Assembly (NCBI GenBank): GCA_903886485.1
Contig: CAISMH010000019.1
Coordinates: 124,001-188,000 of the forward strand
DNA length: 64,000 bases
From: an uncultured Burkholderiales bacterium
GTDB lineage: Bacteria; Pseudomonadota; Gammaproteobacteria; Burkholderiales; Burkholderiaceae_C
Direction of reading: 5' to 3'
Each line of letters opens with the position of its first letter. Within the stretch, counting starts at the first letter, position 1. The notes below the pieces were generated by a model. The model saw only the letters and a program-made list of their open reading frames with translations. It made no database searches and had not been told where the DNA came from. Positions 54,569-63,465 of the stretch are shown here, piece by piece. The position numbers and the translations under genes are program-made.

Positions 54569-55992
54569 GCGCCATGCGTGCGGTTGTGATGCGCAATCAG
54601 CTTGGCCAACAAGGCCGAGGCGCTGCGCGTGGTGGCCGTATCGGCACGGCTGGTCAAGGCAATCGGGACGCGTGCGCCCAACACCACACCCGAGCCCGAT
54701 GCGCCAGCGAGGTATTCCAATTGTTTGGCCATCATGTTGCCGGACTCCAGATCAGGGGCGACCAAGATGTCGGCTTGCCCCGCCACAGCAGAGGCAATGT
54801 GTTTGATTTCAGCGGCATGGGTAGACACCGCGTTGTCAAAGGCCAGAGGTCCATCCAACAAACCACCTTTGATTTGCCCGCGATCTGCCATCTTGCACAA
54901 CGCTGCCGCATCAAGGGTGGAAGGAATGCTGGGGTTGACGGTTTCTACCGCCGACAGAATCGCCACCTTAGGGGTTGCCACGCCCATGATCTGCGCAAAC
55001 AAAATGGCGTTTTGAACGATGTCGGCTTTCTCGACCAAGGTCGGCGCAATGTTGAGCGCGGCATCGGTGATAAAGAGCGGCTTGGGATACATGGGCGTTT
55101 CAAAACGAAAGACATGCGACATGCGCCGCCCTGTGCGCAAACCTTTTTGTGACACCACCGCATGGATCAACTCGTCGGTGTGCAAACTGCCTTTCATCAA
55201 GGCTTCTAGTTTTTTGTCCGCCGCCATTTGCGCCGCTAAATCGGCCGCCGCATGGCTGTGCTCTACGTCCATCACTTCTATGCCCGTCAGATCGATGCCC
55301 GCTTCTGCGGCGATGGCACGCAGTTTTTTCTCTGGCGCGATCAACACCGCATGGATCAACTTGGCGTGATGGGCATCGATGGCACCTTGCAACGAGTCAG
55401 CGTCGCATGGGTGCACCACGCCGCAGCGCACAGGCTCTAGGTGGGCACCCAGCGCCAGCAAATTGGCATGACGCTGCTCAGGGTCAAACAAGCTGATGTG
55501 CGGTGCGTGAATGCGTGGCATGCGTAGCTTTTCGCTCGGCGCCATCACACGGGCAACACCATAGAGCACACGCTCACCCTTTTGGTTCACCAGCAAGCAA
55601 TCCAAGTCGACCGTTTTTTTGTCGTCATGTTTGGCTGTACAAGTGACGGTCACATTCAGGGTGTCTCCGATGCGAACAGGACGGCTGAAGTGCAGGTTTT
55701 GCTCTAAGTAAATCGTGCCGGGGCCCGGGAACACCGTTCCCAACAAACTGCTGATCAACGCCCCGCCCCACATGCCATGACCGATCACACCATGAAACAA
55801 GGTGGCGTTGGCATATTGGGGATCGAGGTGAGCAGGGTTGGTGTCGCCCGACACCGCGGCAAAGGCTTGGATGTCGGCCAAGGTCAGGGTGCGGACCATG
55901 CGTGCCGCTTGCCCCAACACGATCTCGTCATAGGGGTAGTTCTCAAGCCATTCGTTGAGAGGATCATTGGTGGTTTCTGTGATGTCGGTCAT
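54565..55992 (-). CDS. MaoC-like hydratase fused to phosphate acetyltransferase
   Basis: A 475-aa fusion. Residues about 20-150 form a MaoC (R)-hydratase hot-dog domain (FAAVSGDTNPAHLDPQYA, GHGMWGGALISS, with the catalytic Asp/His), and about 165-475 a phosphate acetyl/butyryltransferase (HAAEIKHIASAVAGQADILVAPDLESGNMMAK, SGSGVVLGARVPIALTSRAD cut short here). Such fusions are known in Burkholderiales beside acetate kinase. ATG 55992 sits 8 bases after the FabI-like stop; the frame reaches back to 56073. It may couple hydroxyacyl-CoA or PHB-related metabolism to ATP production. Confidence 0.9.
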   Translation of the reverse strand: MTDITETTNDPLNEWLENYPYDEIVLGQAARMVRTLTLADIQAFAAVSGDTNPAHLDPQYANATLFHGVIGHGMWGGALISSLLGTVFPGPGTIYLEQNLHFSRPVRIGDTLNVTVTCTAKHDDKKTVDLDCLLVNQKGERVLYGVARVMAPSEKLRMPRIHAPHISLFDPEQRHANLLALGAHLEPVRCGVVHPCDADSLQGAIDAHHAKLIHAVLIAPEKKLRAIAAEAGIDLTGIEVMDVEHSHAAADLAAQMAADKKLEALMKGSLHTDELIHAVVSQKGLRTGRRMSHVFRFETPMYPKPLFITDAALNIAPTLVEKADIVQNAILFAQIMGVATPKVAILSAVETVNPSIPSTLDAAALCKMADRGQIKGGLLDGPLAFDNAVSTHAAEIKHIASAVAGQADILVAPDLESGNMMAKQLEYLAGASGSGVVLGARVPIALTSRADTATTRSASALLAKLIAHHNRTHGA

Positions 55993-56000
55993 GATGTTCT

Positions 56001-56777
56001 TCAATTCACGGCGTGACAGCCCGCGTCTACATAAATGGTTTGGCCCGTCATGCCACTGGCCGCATCGGTGCACAAGAAGGTGCTGAGATGGGCGATTTCA
56101 TCCAAGGTGACCAAGCGGCCCAAGGGCGATTTGGCGATGTTGTTTTGCATCAGTTCATCAAAGGCCTCGATGCCTGAAGCTGCTCGCGTCAGAATAGGTC
56201 CCGGCGACACGGCATGCACACGAATACCTTGCGGTCCTAGCTCCAACGCCATGTAGCGCACCAGTGACTCCAGCGCCGCTTTCACGGGCCCCATCAAGCC
56301 GTAATGCGGCACGGCTTCGTCAGCCCCCAAATAAGTCATGGTGACCATGCAGCCACCTTGCGTCATGTGCGGTGCGCATAGTTTGGCCAAGGTGGCAAAG
56401 GAGTGGCACGAAACATCCATCGCACGTGCAAAACCTGTGCTGGAGCTGTCCACCACACGGCCATGCAAGTCGGCCAAGGGCGCCCATGCAATGGAGTGAA
56501 TCACAAAGTCCAATTGCCCCAATTTGCCAGCGGCATAGGCCACCAAGTTTTCTAGGTCTTGCGGCGTTTCGATATTGCATGTTTGCAAATCCATGCCCAG
56601 CGGCTGCGTGAGCGGCTCAACATAAGCGCGCGCTTTGTCGTTCAAGCACGACGCGATCACCTCGGCGCCCATGGCCTGCGCTTGACGCGCACAGCCCCAA
56701 GCAATGCTGTGCTCATTGGCCAAGCCCAGCACCAAACCTCTTTTGCCCTTCAGATCAAAGGCTGACATAGCGCTCAT
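56001..56777 (-). CDS. fabI: enoyl-ACP reductase FabI-like protein
   Basis: NADH-dependent enoyl reductase of the SDR fold, 258 aa. The cofactor region is GLVLGLANEHSIAWG and the active-site TYLGADEAVPHYGLMGPVK has the Tyr-x6-Lys arrangement of FabI. It is a second-type copy placed with Pta and AckA, so it may serve a side pathway rather than the main fatty acid cycle. ATG 56777 overlaps the NUDIX stop by 4 bases (ATGA). Confidence 0.85.
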   Translation of the reverse strand: MSAMSAFDLKGKRGLVLGLANEHSIAWGCARQAQAMGAEVIASCLNDKARAYVEPLTQPLGMDLQTCNIETPQDLENLVAYAAGKLGQLDFVIHSIAWAPLADLHGRVVDSSSTGFARAMDVSCHSFATLAKLCAPHMTQGGCMVTMTYLGADEAVPHYGLMGPVKAALESLVRYMALELGPQGIRVHAVSPGPILTRAASGIEAFDELMQNNIAKSPLGRLVTLDEIAHLSTFLCTDAASGMTGQTIYVDAGCHAVN

Positions 56778-57670
56778 AAAAATTCCTCAAAACCACCGAT
56801 GGGCTCAAAACGGCCCGCCATAAAACGCAAACGGGTTGGACCACGCATGGCACGTTGCGACACCGAGTGACGCGGGTCACCGGGGTAGCACAACACACGC
56901 ACGCCTTCGTCATCAAACGACTCTGGAAAAATCAACGGCGGCGTTTGCTGTTTGGCATATGTCAACACATCTGTCGTACAACGGTGTGACAACAACGATA
57001 CCAAGGTCATGATTTGCGGTGGCGCCAGCGACAAATCGCGGGCCCAATAACGATCCAACGCCTCGCGCGGGCTCAACCACACACTGTCAATGGCTTCGAT
57101 GTTGTCATGCACGGGATGCTGACCTTCAGGCAGCACGGCCACAAAAAATCGTGTGTCAAAGCGCTTGTTGGTCACCGAAGGTTGCAACGGCGTGACCCAG
57201 CGCGACCAGGGTGCAAGGTGTTGCGTGTCCAAACGCAAACCTGCATCTTGCAACACATCACGCAAGATTTGCCCCGCATGCAACTGCCGCTGCCAGCCTT
57301 GCCTTTGTTCAGCGACATGCGCCAAAGCGAGACTGTCTTGCCGACGTGCATACAAGACACCACACTCTTCCAACACCTCTCGCACGGCGGCGACATACAA
57401 ACCGGCGGCGGTGGCAAGCGGTAAATCAGGTTCCCCCAAAGCGCGATGCAGCGCCTGCGGGGAGACATCTAAGTAGCTATGCAAATCAGGTGAGCAATCG
57501 GCCTCATCTAACTTACCCCCAGGAAAAACGTAAGCGCCACCCAACACAGCCGAGGCCGCATGGCGACGCAACAAAAAGACTTGAAGGCCTTTTTGAGGTT
57601 CATCACGTAACAACACCACCGTAGCCGAGGCTCGCGGTGGTGTTGTGATGATGTCGCTGTTAAGTTGCAT
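56774..57670 (-). CDS. NUDIX hydrolase
   Basis: A 298-aa NUDIX protein of the CoA or ADP-ribose pyrophosphatase type. The Nudix box starts with GGAYVFPGGKLDEAD and continues to the AAVREVLEECGVLYA segment, with the Glu residues. ATG 57670 (MQLN) is used; TTG 57673 lies one codon earlier. It is 24 bases after pal and coupled to fabI. Its substrate could be an acyl-CoA, which fits the neighbours. Confidence 0.87.
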   Translation of the reverse strand: MQLNSDIITTPPRASATVVLLRDEPQKGLQVFLLRRHAASAVLGGAYVFPGGKLDEADCSPDLHSYLDVSPQALHRALGEPDLPLATAAGLYVAAVREVLEECGVLYARRQDSLALAHVAEQRQGWQRQLHAGQILRDVLQDAGLRLDTQHLAPWSRWVTPLQPSVTNKRFDTRFFVAVLPEGQHPVHDNIEAIDSVWLSPREALDRYWARDLSLAPPQIMTLVSLLSHRCTTDVLTYAKQQTPPLIFPESFDDEGVRVLCYPGDPRHSVSQRAMRGPTRLRFMAGRFEPIGGFEEFL

Positions 57671-57694
57671 CAACCGCAGCGATCCATGCGTGAT

Positions 57695-58186
57695 TTATTT
57701 GGCAGGGTAAGCCAAGTCAACGCGGCGGTTTTGCGCCCAAGCTGCTTCGTCGTGACCTGCCGCTTGTGGCTTCTCGCTACCAAAGCTCACGGGCTCGACT
57801 TGTCCGTCTTGCACGCCGTATACCTTGAGCGCACGCACCACAGCTTCAGCACGCTTTTGGCCCAAAGCCAAGTTGTACTCACGACCACCGCGTTCGTCGG
57901 CGTTGCCTTCAGCGCGAATCTTCAACGCACCATTTGCCGCCAAGTATTTGCCTTGACGCTCAACCACCGCTGTTTGGTTAGCTTTGATGTCGAACTTGTC
58001 GAAATCGAAGTAAACACTGCGCTCTTTGGAGATCAGGCTGTTGGGGTTCAAGTGGTCAGCGACCACGGAGGCCACGGATGACACTGGAGGCTTGGCATCG
58101 GAAACGTTATCAAGTTTGGTCGTGCTGCAAGCAGACAGCAAAGCGACTGACGCAATGGAAAGTAGAGCAAAAAGGCGTTTGGACAT
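57695..58186 (-). CDS. Pal-like peptidoglycan-associated lipoprotein
   Basis: Outer-membrane lipoprotein of the OmpA/Pal family, 163 aa. Signal and lipobox: MSKRLFALLSIASVALLSAC, so Cys20 would be lipidated. The OmpA-like part has YFDFDKFDIK and EGNADERGGREYNLALGQKRAEAV, with NRRVDLAY at the end, all for binding diaminopimelate. It is not next to tolB or other tol genes, so I leave the symbol blank. It leads the leftward unit with NUDIX after it. Confidence 0.92.
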   Translation of the reverse strand: MSKRLFALLSIASVALLSACSTTKLDNVSDAKPPVSSVASVVADHLNPNSLISKERSVYFDFDKFDIKANQTAVVERQGKYLAANGALKIRAEGNADERGGREYNLALGQKRAEAVVRALKVYGVQDGQVEPVSFGSEKPQAAGHDEAAWAQNRRVDLAYPAK

Positions 58187-58506
58187 GAGGGCTTTCTGTT
58201 TTAAAAAAATTGACGTCTAAATTTTAACGGATGGCACTTCAGCCACGAAGTGTTGTTTTTTTTGACACTTTTGTAAATTCTTTTTTAAAATCAACAACAT
58301 ATGGAATTTTCTTAATTTTAATTCTTTTAAATATTAGTAAGAGCCTAAAAGTATTCACATTTGTATGAAATGATTACCCACTTCCTTTTGGCAACAGAAA
58401 TGGCGCATTGACCGTAGCTGCTGCAGACATGTAAATTCCATTCCCCCGTCAGCAATTTCGGGGTTTTCCAAATACAACACTGCCCGTCAGTGTGAAAGAT
58501 AAAAAA
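58187..58506. other. AT-rich intergenic region between divergent pal and parA-like genes
   Basis: About 320 bases, AT-rich in 58250-58360, with no gene. It includes a weak terminator-like CCCCG/CGGGG with four T's (58444-58467) and a direct repeat CCCGTCAG at 58445-58452 and 58483-58490 just before the ParA start. Both promoters should lie here. Confidence 0.5.
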
Positions 58507-59463
58507 ATGTCAACATTCAAAGTTTTGGTCACCAGTCAAAAAGGTGGCGTCGGCAAAAGCACTGTTTCAGCGAACTTAGCGGCCTATTTCCGTCGCCAAG
58601 GACAAACCGTGACGATGATTGACTTTGACACGCACGGATCCTCAAGCACGTGGCTCACGCGTGCACCCAACATCGGCGTTGTTGTGCAACACCACATCCT
58701 GCCGCTTGACCAAGGTGGCAACCGCCCAATTCTGGATGCGCGTCTGCACCTGCGTCGTGCAGCAAGCAGCACCGAGGTGGTCATCTGTGACTTGACATGG
58801 ACTGACTCGATTGCTGGCGAACTGATGTTTGAATTTGACTTGGTGATCGTCCCCACCTCCGTCTCAGAAATTGAACTGGCAGCAACCGCTGGCTTCTTGA
58901 GCCGTCATCGCTGGGTATTTGATTCGGCGATTCACACCCCACCGACCTTGTTGGTGAGCCCCACGCGTGTTCAGCCTGAACAACTCCAAAGCGATGTGTT
59001 CTCCAAGCAACGCTTCCCCGTCAGCTTCATGCTCGCCCCGCCGATCTTGGAAGCACAAACCGCCAGAGAGATGTTTGAACGCGGCTACTTGATGGACTTG
59101 CAAGACGCTTGTGGCGCATCCTTCAATGAGTTTGGCAAATCGGTCTGTGCAGCACGTGACATGCGCGAATCCATGCAAGGTGCTCGTCAACCAGCCACCG
59201 CCAACCGCGTCATGCGCAGCACCAATTTCTCGTCTGCCAATCCAGCGACTGCTTCGGCAAAACGCAACAGCTTGCTCTCAACCACAAGCACGCTGTCCAG
59301 CCAATACTCAATCCTCGGTCGACACCGTATGCAAAAAATTCGTCCCGACGAAATGCCTGCCAAGCAGGCTGCGCACACAGCCGCCCCCCCAAACGCGCCG
59401 ATTGCAGCAATGAGCATCCCCCAATTTCTCAAACGCATGTCCATGGGCGTGATGAGTAAATGA
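58507..59463 (+). CDS. ParA-like ATPase with a C-terminal extension
   Basis: A 318-aa ATPase with the deviant Walker A KGGVGKST near residue 14 and DFDTHGSSSTWL. The ATPase fold ends near residue 215. The C-terminal 100 residues are Ala/Ser/Asn-rich, with conserved-looking RPDEMPAKQAAHTAA, and are probably disordered. ATG 58507 (MSTFKV); GTG 58492 is in frame. It overlaps the next gene by 4 bases (ATGA). No ParB is present. It may sort an envelope or surface complex; that is inference. Confidence 0.88.
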   Translation: MSTFKVLVTSQKGGVGKSTVSANLAAYFRRQGQTVTMIDFDTHGSSSTWLTRAPNIGVVVQHHILPLDQGGNRPILDARLHLRRAASSTEVVICDLTWTDSIAGELMFEFDLVIVPTSVSEIELAATAGFLSRHRWVFDSAIHTPPTLLVSPTRVQPEQLQSDVFSKQRFPVSFMLAPPILEAQTAREMFERGYLMDLQDACGASFNEFGKSVCAARDMRESMQGARQPATANRVMRSTNFSSANPATASAKRNSLLSTTSTLSSQYSILGRHRMQKIRPDEMPAKQAAHTAAPPNAPIAAMSIPQFLKRMSMGVMSK

Positions 59464-59990
59464 GCTCCGAACCCCAATTTTTGTCCTTCAAAGGACTCAA
59501 GCAGTACACGCCTGATGAGGGGTGGGAGCAGGTCAATGCGATCTTGCAGTCCCACACGCAACCCACAGCCGCACAGTCACCTGCCCCCCAAAGGCCGCAT
59601 CCAACGACTGCCCCTGTGCCAGAAAACGTGCCTACATTGACCGAGTCCCCTGAGGACAAACGAAACGCATCTCCCATGTTTGACCCGCTCATCCACGAGC
59701 TGTTTGAACAACTGCGCGTCGCCCCCAGTGATGAGCTCACGCAAACATGGCGCACCATTGCTGCCGAAGTCAATTTACTCACGCAACGCATGGCATTGCA
59801 GCGCGAGCTGCAAGAGAGACTGCAAAAACTGGATCAAGATTTGTTAGCCTTGCGCGCAACCATCTTGCAACATCTCAGCGAAGTGCAAGAAGCAGCGGAC
59901 CAACAACTCTCCTCTGCACGCTTACGCGCCGAGGTCTCTGCCTTGGCGCAATCTAAACTCGCAGCCAAACTGAATCAAAAACGTTCATAA
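59460..59990 (+). CDS. coiled-coil protein coupled to the ParA-like ATPase
   Basis: A 176-aa soluble protein I cannot name. The first 90 residues are Pro/Thr-rich and probably flexible; residues about 95-165 form a long coiled coil (LTQRMALQRELQERLQKL, LATILQHLSEVQEAA-like, LRAEVSALAQSKLAAKL). It starts by overlap with the ParA gene and so is made with it. A partner or cargo-adaptor role is a guess from this coupling. Confidence 0.75.
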   Translation: MSSEPQFLSFKGLKQYTPDEGWEQVNAILQSHTQPTAAQSPAPQRPHPTTAPVPENVPTLTESPEDKRNASPMFDPLIHELFEQLRVAPSDELTQTWRTIAAEVNLLTQRMALQRELQERLQKLDQDLLALRATILQHLSEVQEAADQQLSSARLRAEVSALAQSKLAAKLNQKRS

Positions 59991-60011
59991 CATCAGCCTA
60001 GGAGCTCACGC

Positions 60012-61637
60012 ATGCTGGACAAACTCAATCAGATTTATCCAGTGCGCTACACCGCGTTCATGGCTGCGGTCCTGCTGCTGATCTTCACCCTCTTAGGTGC
60101 AGCCGTGCTGGGCATCAGCGGTTGGTGGCCCACGCTTTTTTTGATCCTCAGCATCGTCGGGTTGTATGACCTCCAACAATCGCACCATGCGATTTTGCGC
60201 AACTACCCCATCATTGGGCACTTGCGGTTCATGCTGGAAACCATTCGCCCTGAAATTCGTCAGTACTTTTTAGAGTCAGAGACAGAAGCTTCGCCTTTCT
60301 CGCGCGCCCAACGGACTTTGGTTTACTCACGCGCCAAAGGTGCGTCTGACAAACGTCCTTTTGGCACCCAACTTGACGTACGTGCGATTGGCTACGAATG
60401 GATCAACCACTCCATCGCCCCCTCCAAACTTAAAGGCCACGACTTTCGCGTGAAAGTAGGCGGCAAAGACTGCACCCAACCCTATGACATCAGCCTCTTC
60501 AACGTCTCGGCGATGAGCTTTGGTGCTCTGAGCGCGAACGCCATTTTGGCCCTCAACCAAGGCGCGAAATTGGGCGGTTTTGCACACGACACAGGAGAGG
60601 GCTCGATCTCACGCCACCACCGCACCCATGGCGGCGATTTGATTTGGGAAATCGGCTCTGGTTACTTTGGTTGCCGCGATGAAGCCGGTCATTTCAGTCC
60701 CACGCGTTTCGTAGAGAACGTCAATTCACCGCAGGTGAAGATGGTTGAAATCAAACTGAGTCAAGGTGCCAAGCCCGGTCATGGCGGCGTTTTACCTGGC
60801 CCCAAAGTCACGGAAGAAATCGCCGAAGCCCGTGGCGTGATGGTGGGTCAAGACTGCGTCTCCCCCGCCGCCCACAGCAGTTTCTCGACGCCCTTGGAGT
60901 TGATGGCCTTCATCCAACAATTGCGTACATTGAGCAACGGCAAACCTGTTGGCATCAAGCTCTGTATCGGTCACCCATGGGAATGGTTTGCCATGGTCAA
61001 AGCGATGTTGGAGAGCAACATTCAACCTGACTTCATCGTGGTCGACGGTGCAGAAGGTGGCACCGGTGCCGCTCCCTTGGAGTTTTCAGACCACATGGGC
61101 ATGCCGCTTCAAGAAGCTTTGCGTTTGGTACACAACACCCTCGTCGGCGCAGGTTTGCGAGATGCCATTCGTGTGGGCGCCAGCGGCAAAATTGTGAGTG
61201 CGTTCGACATGGCAAGAACCTTGTCGCTTGGCGCAGACTGGTGCAACAGCGCACGCGGCTTCATGTTTGCTTTGGGCTGCATTCAAGCGCAGACCTGTCA
61301 CACGGGCAATTGCCCTACTGGCGTCACCACGCAAGACCCCATCCGTCAACAAGCGCTGGTGGTCCACAGCAAAGCCGAGCGCGTGCATAACTTCCACACC
61401 CACACCTTGGAAGCTTTGCAAGAGTTGATGGAAGCCTCGGGCTTGCAAACACCCCACGATTTCACGCCCCGCCACATCATGCGCCGTGTGAGTGAAACCC
61501 AAACACTGCATCTGTCGGAATTGGTGGACACCCTCGCGCCTCAAGCTTTGCTCCAAGACGATGTGAGCGCCCTGCCTGCCGTGTTCAGCGACTGGCCGAT
61601 GGTTCGGGCCGACAGCTTTGCACTGCAGACAGCCTGA
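60012..61637 (+). CDS. FMN-binding glutamate synthase-family protein
   Basis: A 541-aa protein with two N-terminal membrane helices (about 15-45, YTAFMAAVLLLIFTLLG and TLFLILSIVGLYD) and a central glutamate-synthase domain. The flavin and iron-sulfur region is IVVDGAEGGTGAAP then CIQAQTCHTGNCPTGV. The lack of the N-terminal glutamine amidotransferase domain separates it from GltB. Known relatives are uncharacterised. ATG 60012 follows AGGAG at 60000-60004. It is after the coiled-coil gene, and a terminator closes the unit. Confidence 0.88.
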   Translation: MLDKLNQIYPVRYTAFMAAVLLLIFTLLGAAVLGISGWWPTLFLILSIVGLYDLQQSHHAILRNYPIIGHLRFMLETIRPEIRQYFLESETEASPFSRAQRTLVYSRAKGASDKRPFGTQLDVRAIGYEWINHSIAPSKLKGHDFRVKVGGKDCTQPYDISLFNVSAMSFGALSANAILALNQGAKLGGFAHDTGEGSISRHHRTHGGDLIWEIGSGYFGCRDEAGHFSPTRFVENVNSPQVKMVEIKLSQGAKPGHGGVLPGPKVTEEIAEARGVMVGQDCVSPAAHSSFSTPLELMAFIQQLRTLSNGKPVGIKLCIGHPWEWFAMVKAMLESNIQPDFIVVDGAEGGTGAAPLEFSDHMGMPLQEALRLVHNTLVGAGLRDAIRVGASGKIVSAFDMARTLSLGADWCNSARGFMFALGCIQAQTCHTGNCPTGVTTQDPIRQQALVVHSKAERVHNFHTHTLEALQELMEASGLQTPHDFTPRHIMRRVSETQTLHLSELVDTLAPQALLQDDVSALPAVFSDWPMVRADSFALQTA

Positions 61638-61655
61638 TACACCACACCCCAAAAC

Positions 61656-61683
61656 AAAGGCGGCCTGATGGGCCGCCTTTTTT
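61656..61683. terminator. Rho-independent terminator
   Basis: AAAGGCGGCC, loop TGATG, GGCCGCCTTT then TTT. It ends the glutamate-synthase-family gene and probably the leftward gene at 61702 too. Confidence 0.93.
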
Positions 61684-61701
61684 GATGCATAGACCAGCTG
61701 A

Positions 61702-62982
61702 TTATTCAGGCACGCGCGGGTATTGAATAGGCTTTTCGCGCACCACCATAGGTGCCGGTGCAGAGGCAGCGCGGGCCTTCTCTGCGGCTGCTTTCTCAGC
61801 AGCGGCCTTCTCAGCGGCAGCTTTATCGGCAGCCGCCTTTTCTGCCGCCTTCGCTGCACGAGCCGCAGCGGCACGCTCTACAGCAGCGCGTTGTTCTGCT
61901 GCTAATTGCTCGGCTGATTTCTCTGGTTTTTCAGGTTGCATGCGCATCAACACAGCCCGCTCAGCGGCTGCCTTTTGCTGCGCCAAGCGCTCGGCTGCGG
62001 AGGCCTTTTCTGAGGCAGCAGCTGCTTTCTGAGCCTCAGTCGCGGCCTTTTGCGCATCTACCGCGGCCTTGGCCGATTGCGCGGCTTTGTCTGCCGCCTT
62101 TTGTGCATCATTCGCAGCAACAGCCGCTTTGTCGATGGTCTTCTCAATGTTTTTGAGCGCCGCAGCTTCTGCGACCGTCTGTGTGCGTTCACGCACTTGC
62201 ACGGCTGCATTCAAATCGGATTTAATTTTTTGGATTTCTGTCAACAGCACTTGCGTGCTGGGGCCTTGCGGCGCAGCGGGGGCCGGTGGTTGCACGCGGG
62301 CAGAGGCCTTCTCTGCCACGGTTTGCAATTTGGTGTCGAAAGACTGCAACTTACTCTCAAGTCCGGTCAACTGCTTTTGCATGTCTTTGAACTTCAAGTC
62401 ACTCGACTTATTCGCCTCAACAGCGACCACTGTGGGCATCGTGGCAATGCTCTTGCCAATCTCTTCAAGGCGCTTGGCCACTTGAGTTTGGGTGGTGATG
62501 ACCTCTTCTTGCTTTTCCGTGATTTCCGAAAAATCAGAGTTGGTCTTGCCAATCGCGGTCAAGCTGGCATCGACCTCAATCACCCGTTTGGCCATGGCAT
62601 ACACCATGGTGTCCAACTCCTTGATGGACTTGGTCATCTTCAAAGTGATCGCGAAGAAAATGCCCATGGCAATGAGCAAACAAGCACAAAAAGCGCCCAA
62701 CATGATGCGTGAATGCATGACGTTGCGGCGGTTGTTTTCTTGAATTTTGGACACCACAGCACGCATGGTGGCGCTGACATCCGCAGCAATCGAAGCCGAA
62801 CGCGTAGACACCTCTGCCGAGTCAAGCACCACAGAGGTCAACTCTTCAATTTGGCGAGCGACTTCATTGGTGTCCAGCGATTGCGAGGCAATTTCGGTCA
62901 AGCGATCAGCCGTTGCTTCCACATCTACCATGGCTTCTGTCGGCGATTGCGCCACTTCGGTCGGTTTTAATTCTTCAGCCAT
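61702..62982 (-). CDS. membrane-anchored Ala/Lys-rich coiled-coil protein
   Basis: A 426-aa protein I cannot name. Residues 1-90 are helical and cytoplasmic; one membrane helix is at about 93-113 (IMLGAFCACLLIAMGIFFA). After it comes a coiled coil (about 120-215), then a long TolA-like stretch rich in Ala, Lys, Gln and Glu (KAAAE repeats, about 270-415), and a Pro-rich end (RVPE). ATG 62982 (MAEELK) is preferred to 63012. It is 1 base after the acidic protein gene and ends opposite the terminator. It could span the periplasm like TolA. Confidence 0.8.
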   Translation of the reverse strand: MAEELKPTEVAQSPTEAMVDVEATADRLTEIASQSLDTNEVARQIEELTSVVLDSAEVSTRSASIAADVSATMRAVVSKIQENNRRNVMHSRIMLGAFCACLLIAMGIFFAITLKMTKSIKELDTMVYAMAKRVIEVDASLTAIGKTNSDFSEITEKQEEVITTQTQVAKRLEEIGKSIATMPTVVAVEANKSSDLKFKDMQKQLTGLESKLQSFDTKLQTVAEKASARVQPPAPAAPQGPSTQVLLTEIQKIKSDLNAAVQVRERTQTVAEAAALKNIEKTIDKAAVAANDAQKAADKAAQSAKAAVDAQKAATEAQKAAAASEKASAAERLAQQKAAAERAVLMRMQPEKPEKSAEQLAAEQRAAVERAAAARAAKAAEKAAADKAAAEKAAAEKAAAEKARAASAPAPMVVREKPIQYPRVPE

Positions 62983-62983
62983 A

Positions 62984-63442
62984 TCAAGCCTTTGCCTTGT
63001 TTTGTTCTTCAAGCCGATCTAAGCGGGCATTGAGTGCGTGTATGTCGTCGGTGAGCTTGCCCATGCGGACTTGTAGCTCTTCACCCCATGTATCGGCTTC
63101 AACGGGCGTGTCTTGAATGGGATCTTCCAGTTCTGTCGCCTCCACCACAGGCACCATCGCGGCCTCATCTTCGGCCTCGGCTTCAGGCGCAGGCTCAGGC
63201 TGAATGTGCGGCACCACCACGGAGGAAGGTGTCACCATGGGCTCCTCTACCTGCTCCGTCAGGGTGGGGACTTGGGCCAAGGCCTCAGCCGTCAGACCCA
63301 GCGCGTCATGCGGCAGATCAGGCACCGAAATCTTGGGCACAGAATTAGGCTGATAACTCGGCTCAAAAGGCGCAGCCTCGGTATGAATACCACCCGCCGC
63401 AGAGGCGTCGTCCTGGCTCGTTAAATCATGTGCATGGCTCAT
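62984..63442 (-). CDS. acidic coiled-coil protein
   Basis: A 152-aa acidic soluble protein. The first 115 residues are low-complexity, rich in Glu, Pro, Ala and Val (EPAPEAEAEDEAAM); the last 40 form a coiled coil (MGKLTDDIHALNARLDRLEEQNK). No domain recognised. It lies between the SPOR gene and the membrane coiled-coil gene, with gaps of 23 and 1 bases, so it probably works with them. ATG 63442 (MSHAHD) is used as the start. Confidence 0.75.
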   Translation of the reverse strand: MSHAHDLTSQDDASAAGGIHTEAAPFEPSYQPNSVPKISVPDLPHDALGLTAEALAQVPTLTEQVEEPMVTPSSVVVPHIQPEPAPEAEAEDEAAMVPVVEATELEDPIQDTPVEADTWGEELQVRMGKLTDDIHALNARLDRLEEQNKAKA

Positions 63443-63465
63443 AAGGCTCGTTCCTAGCGTGCGCG

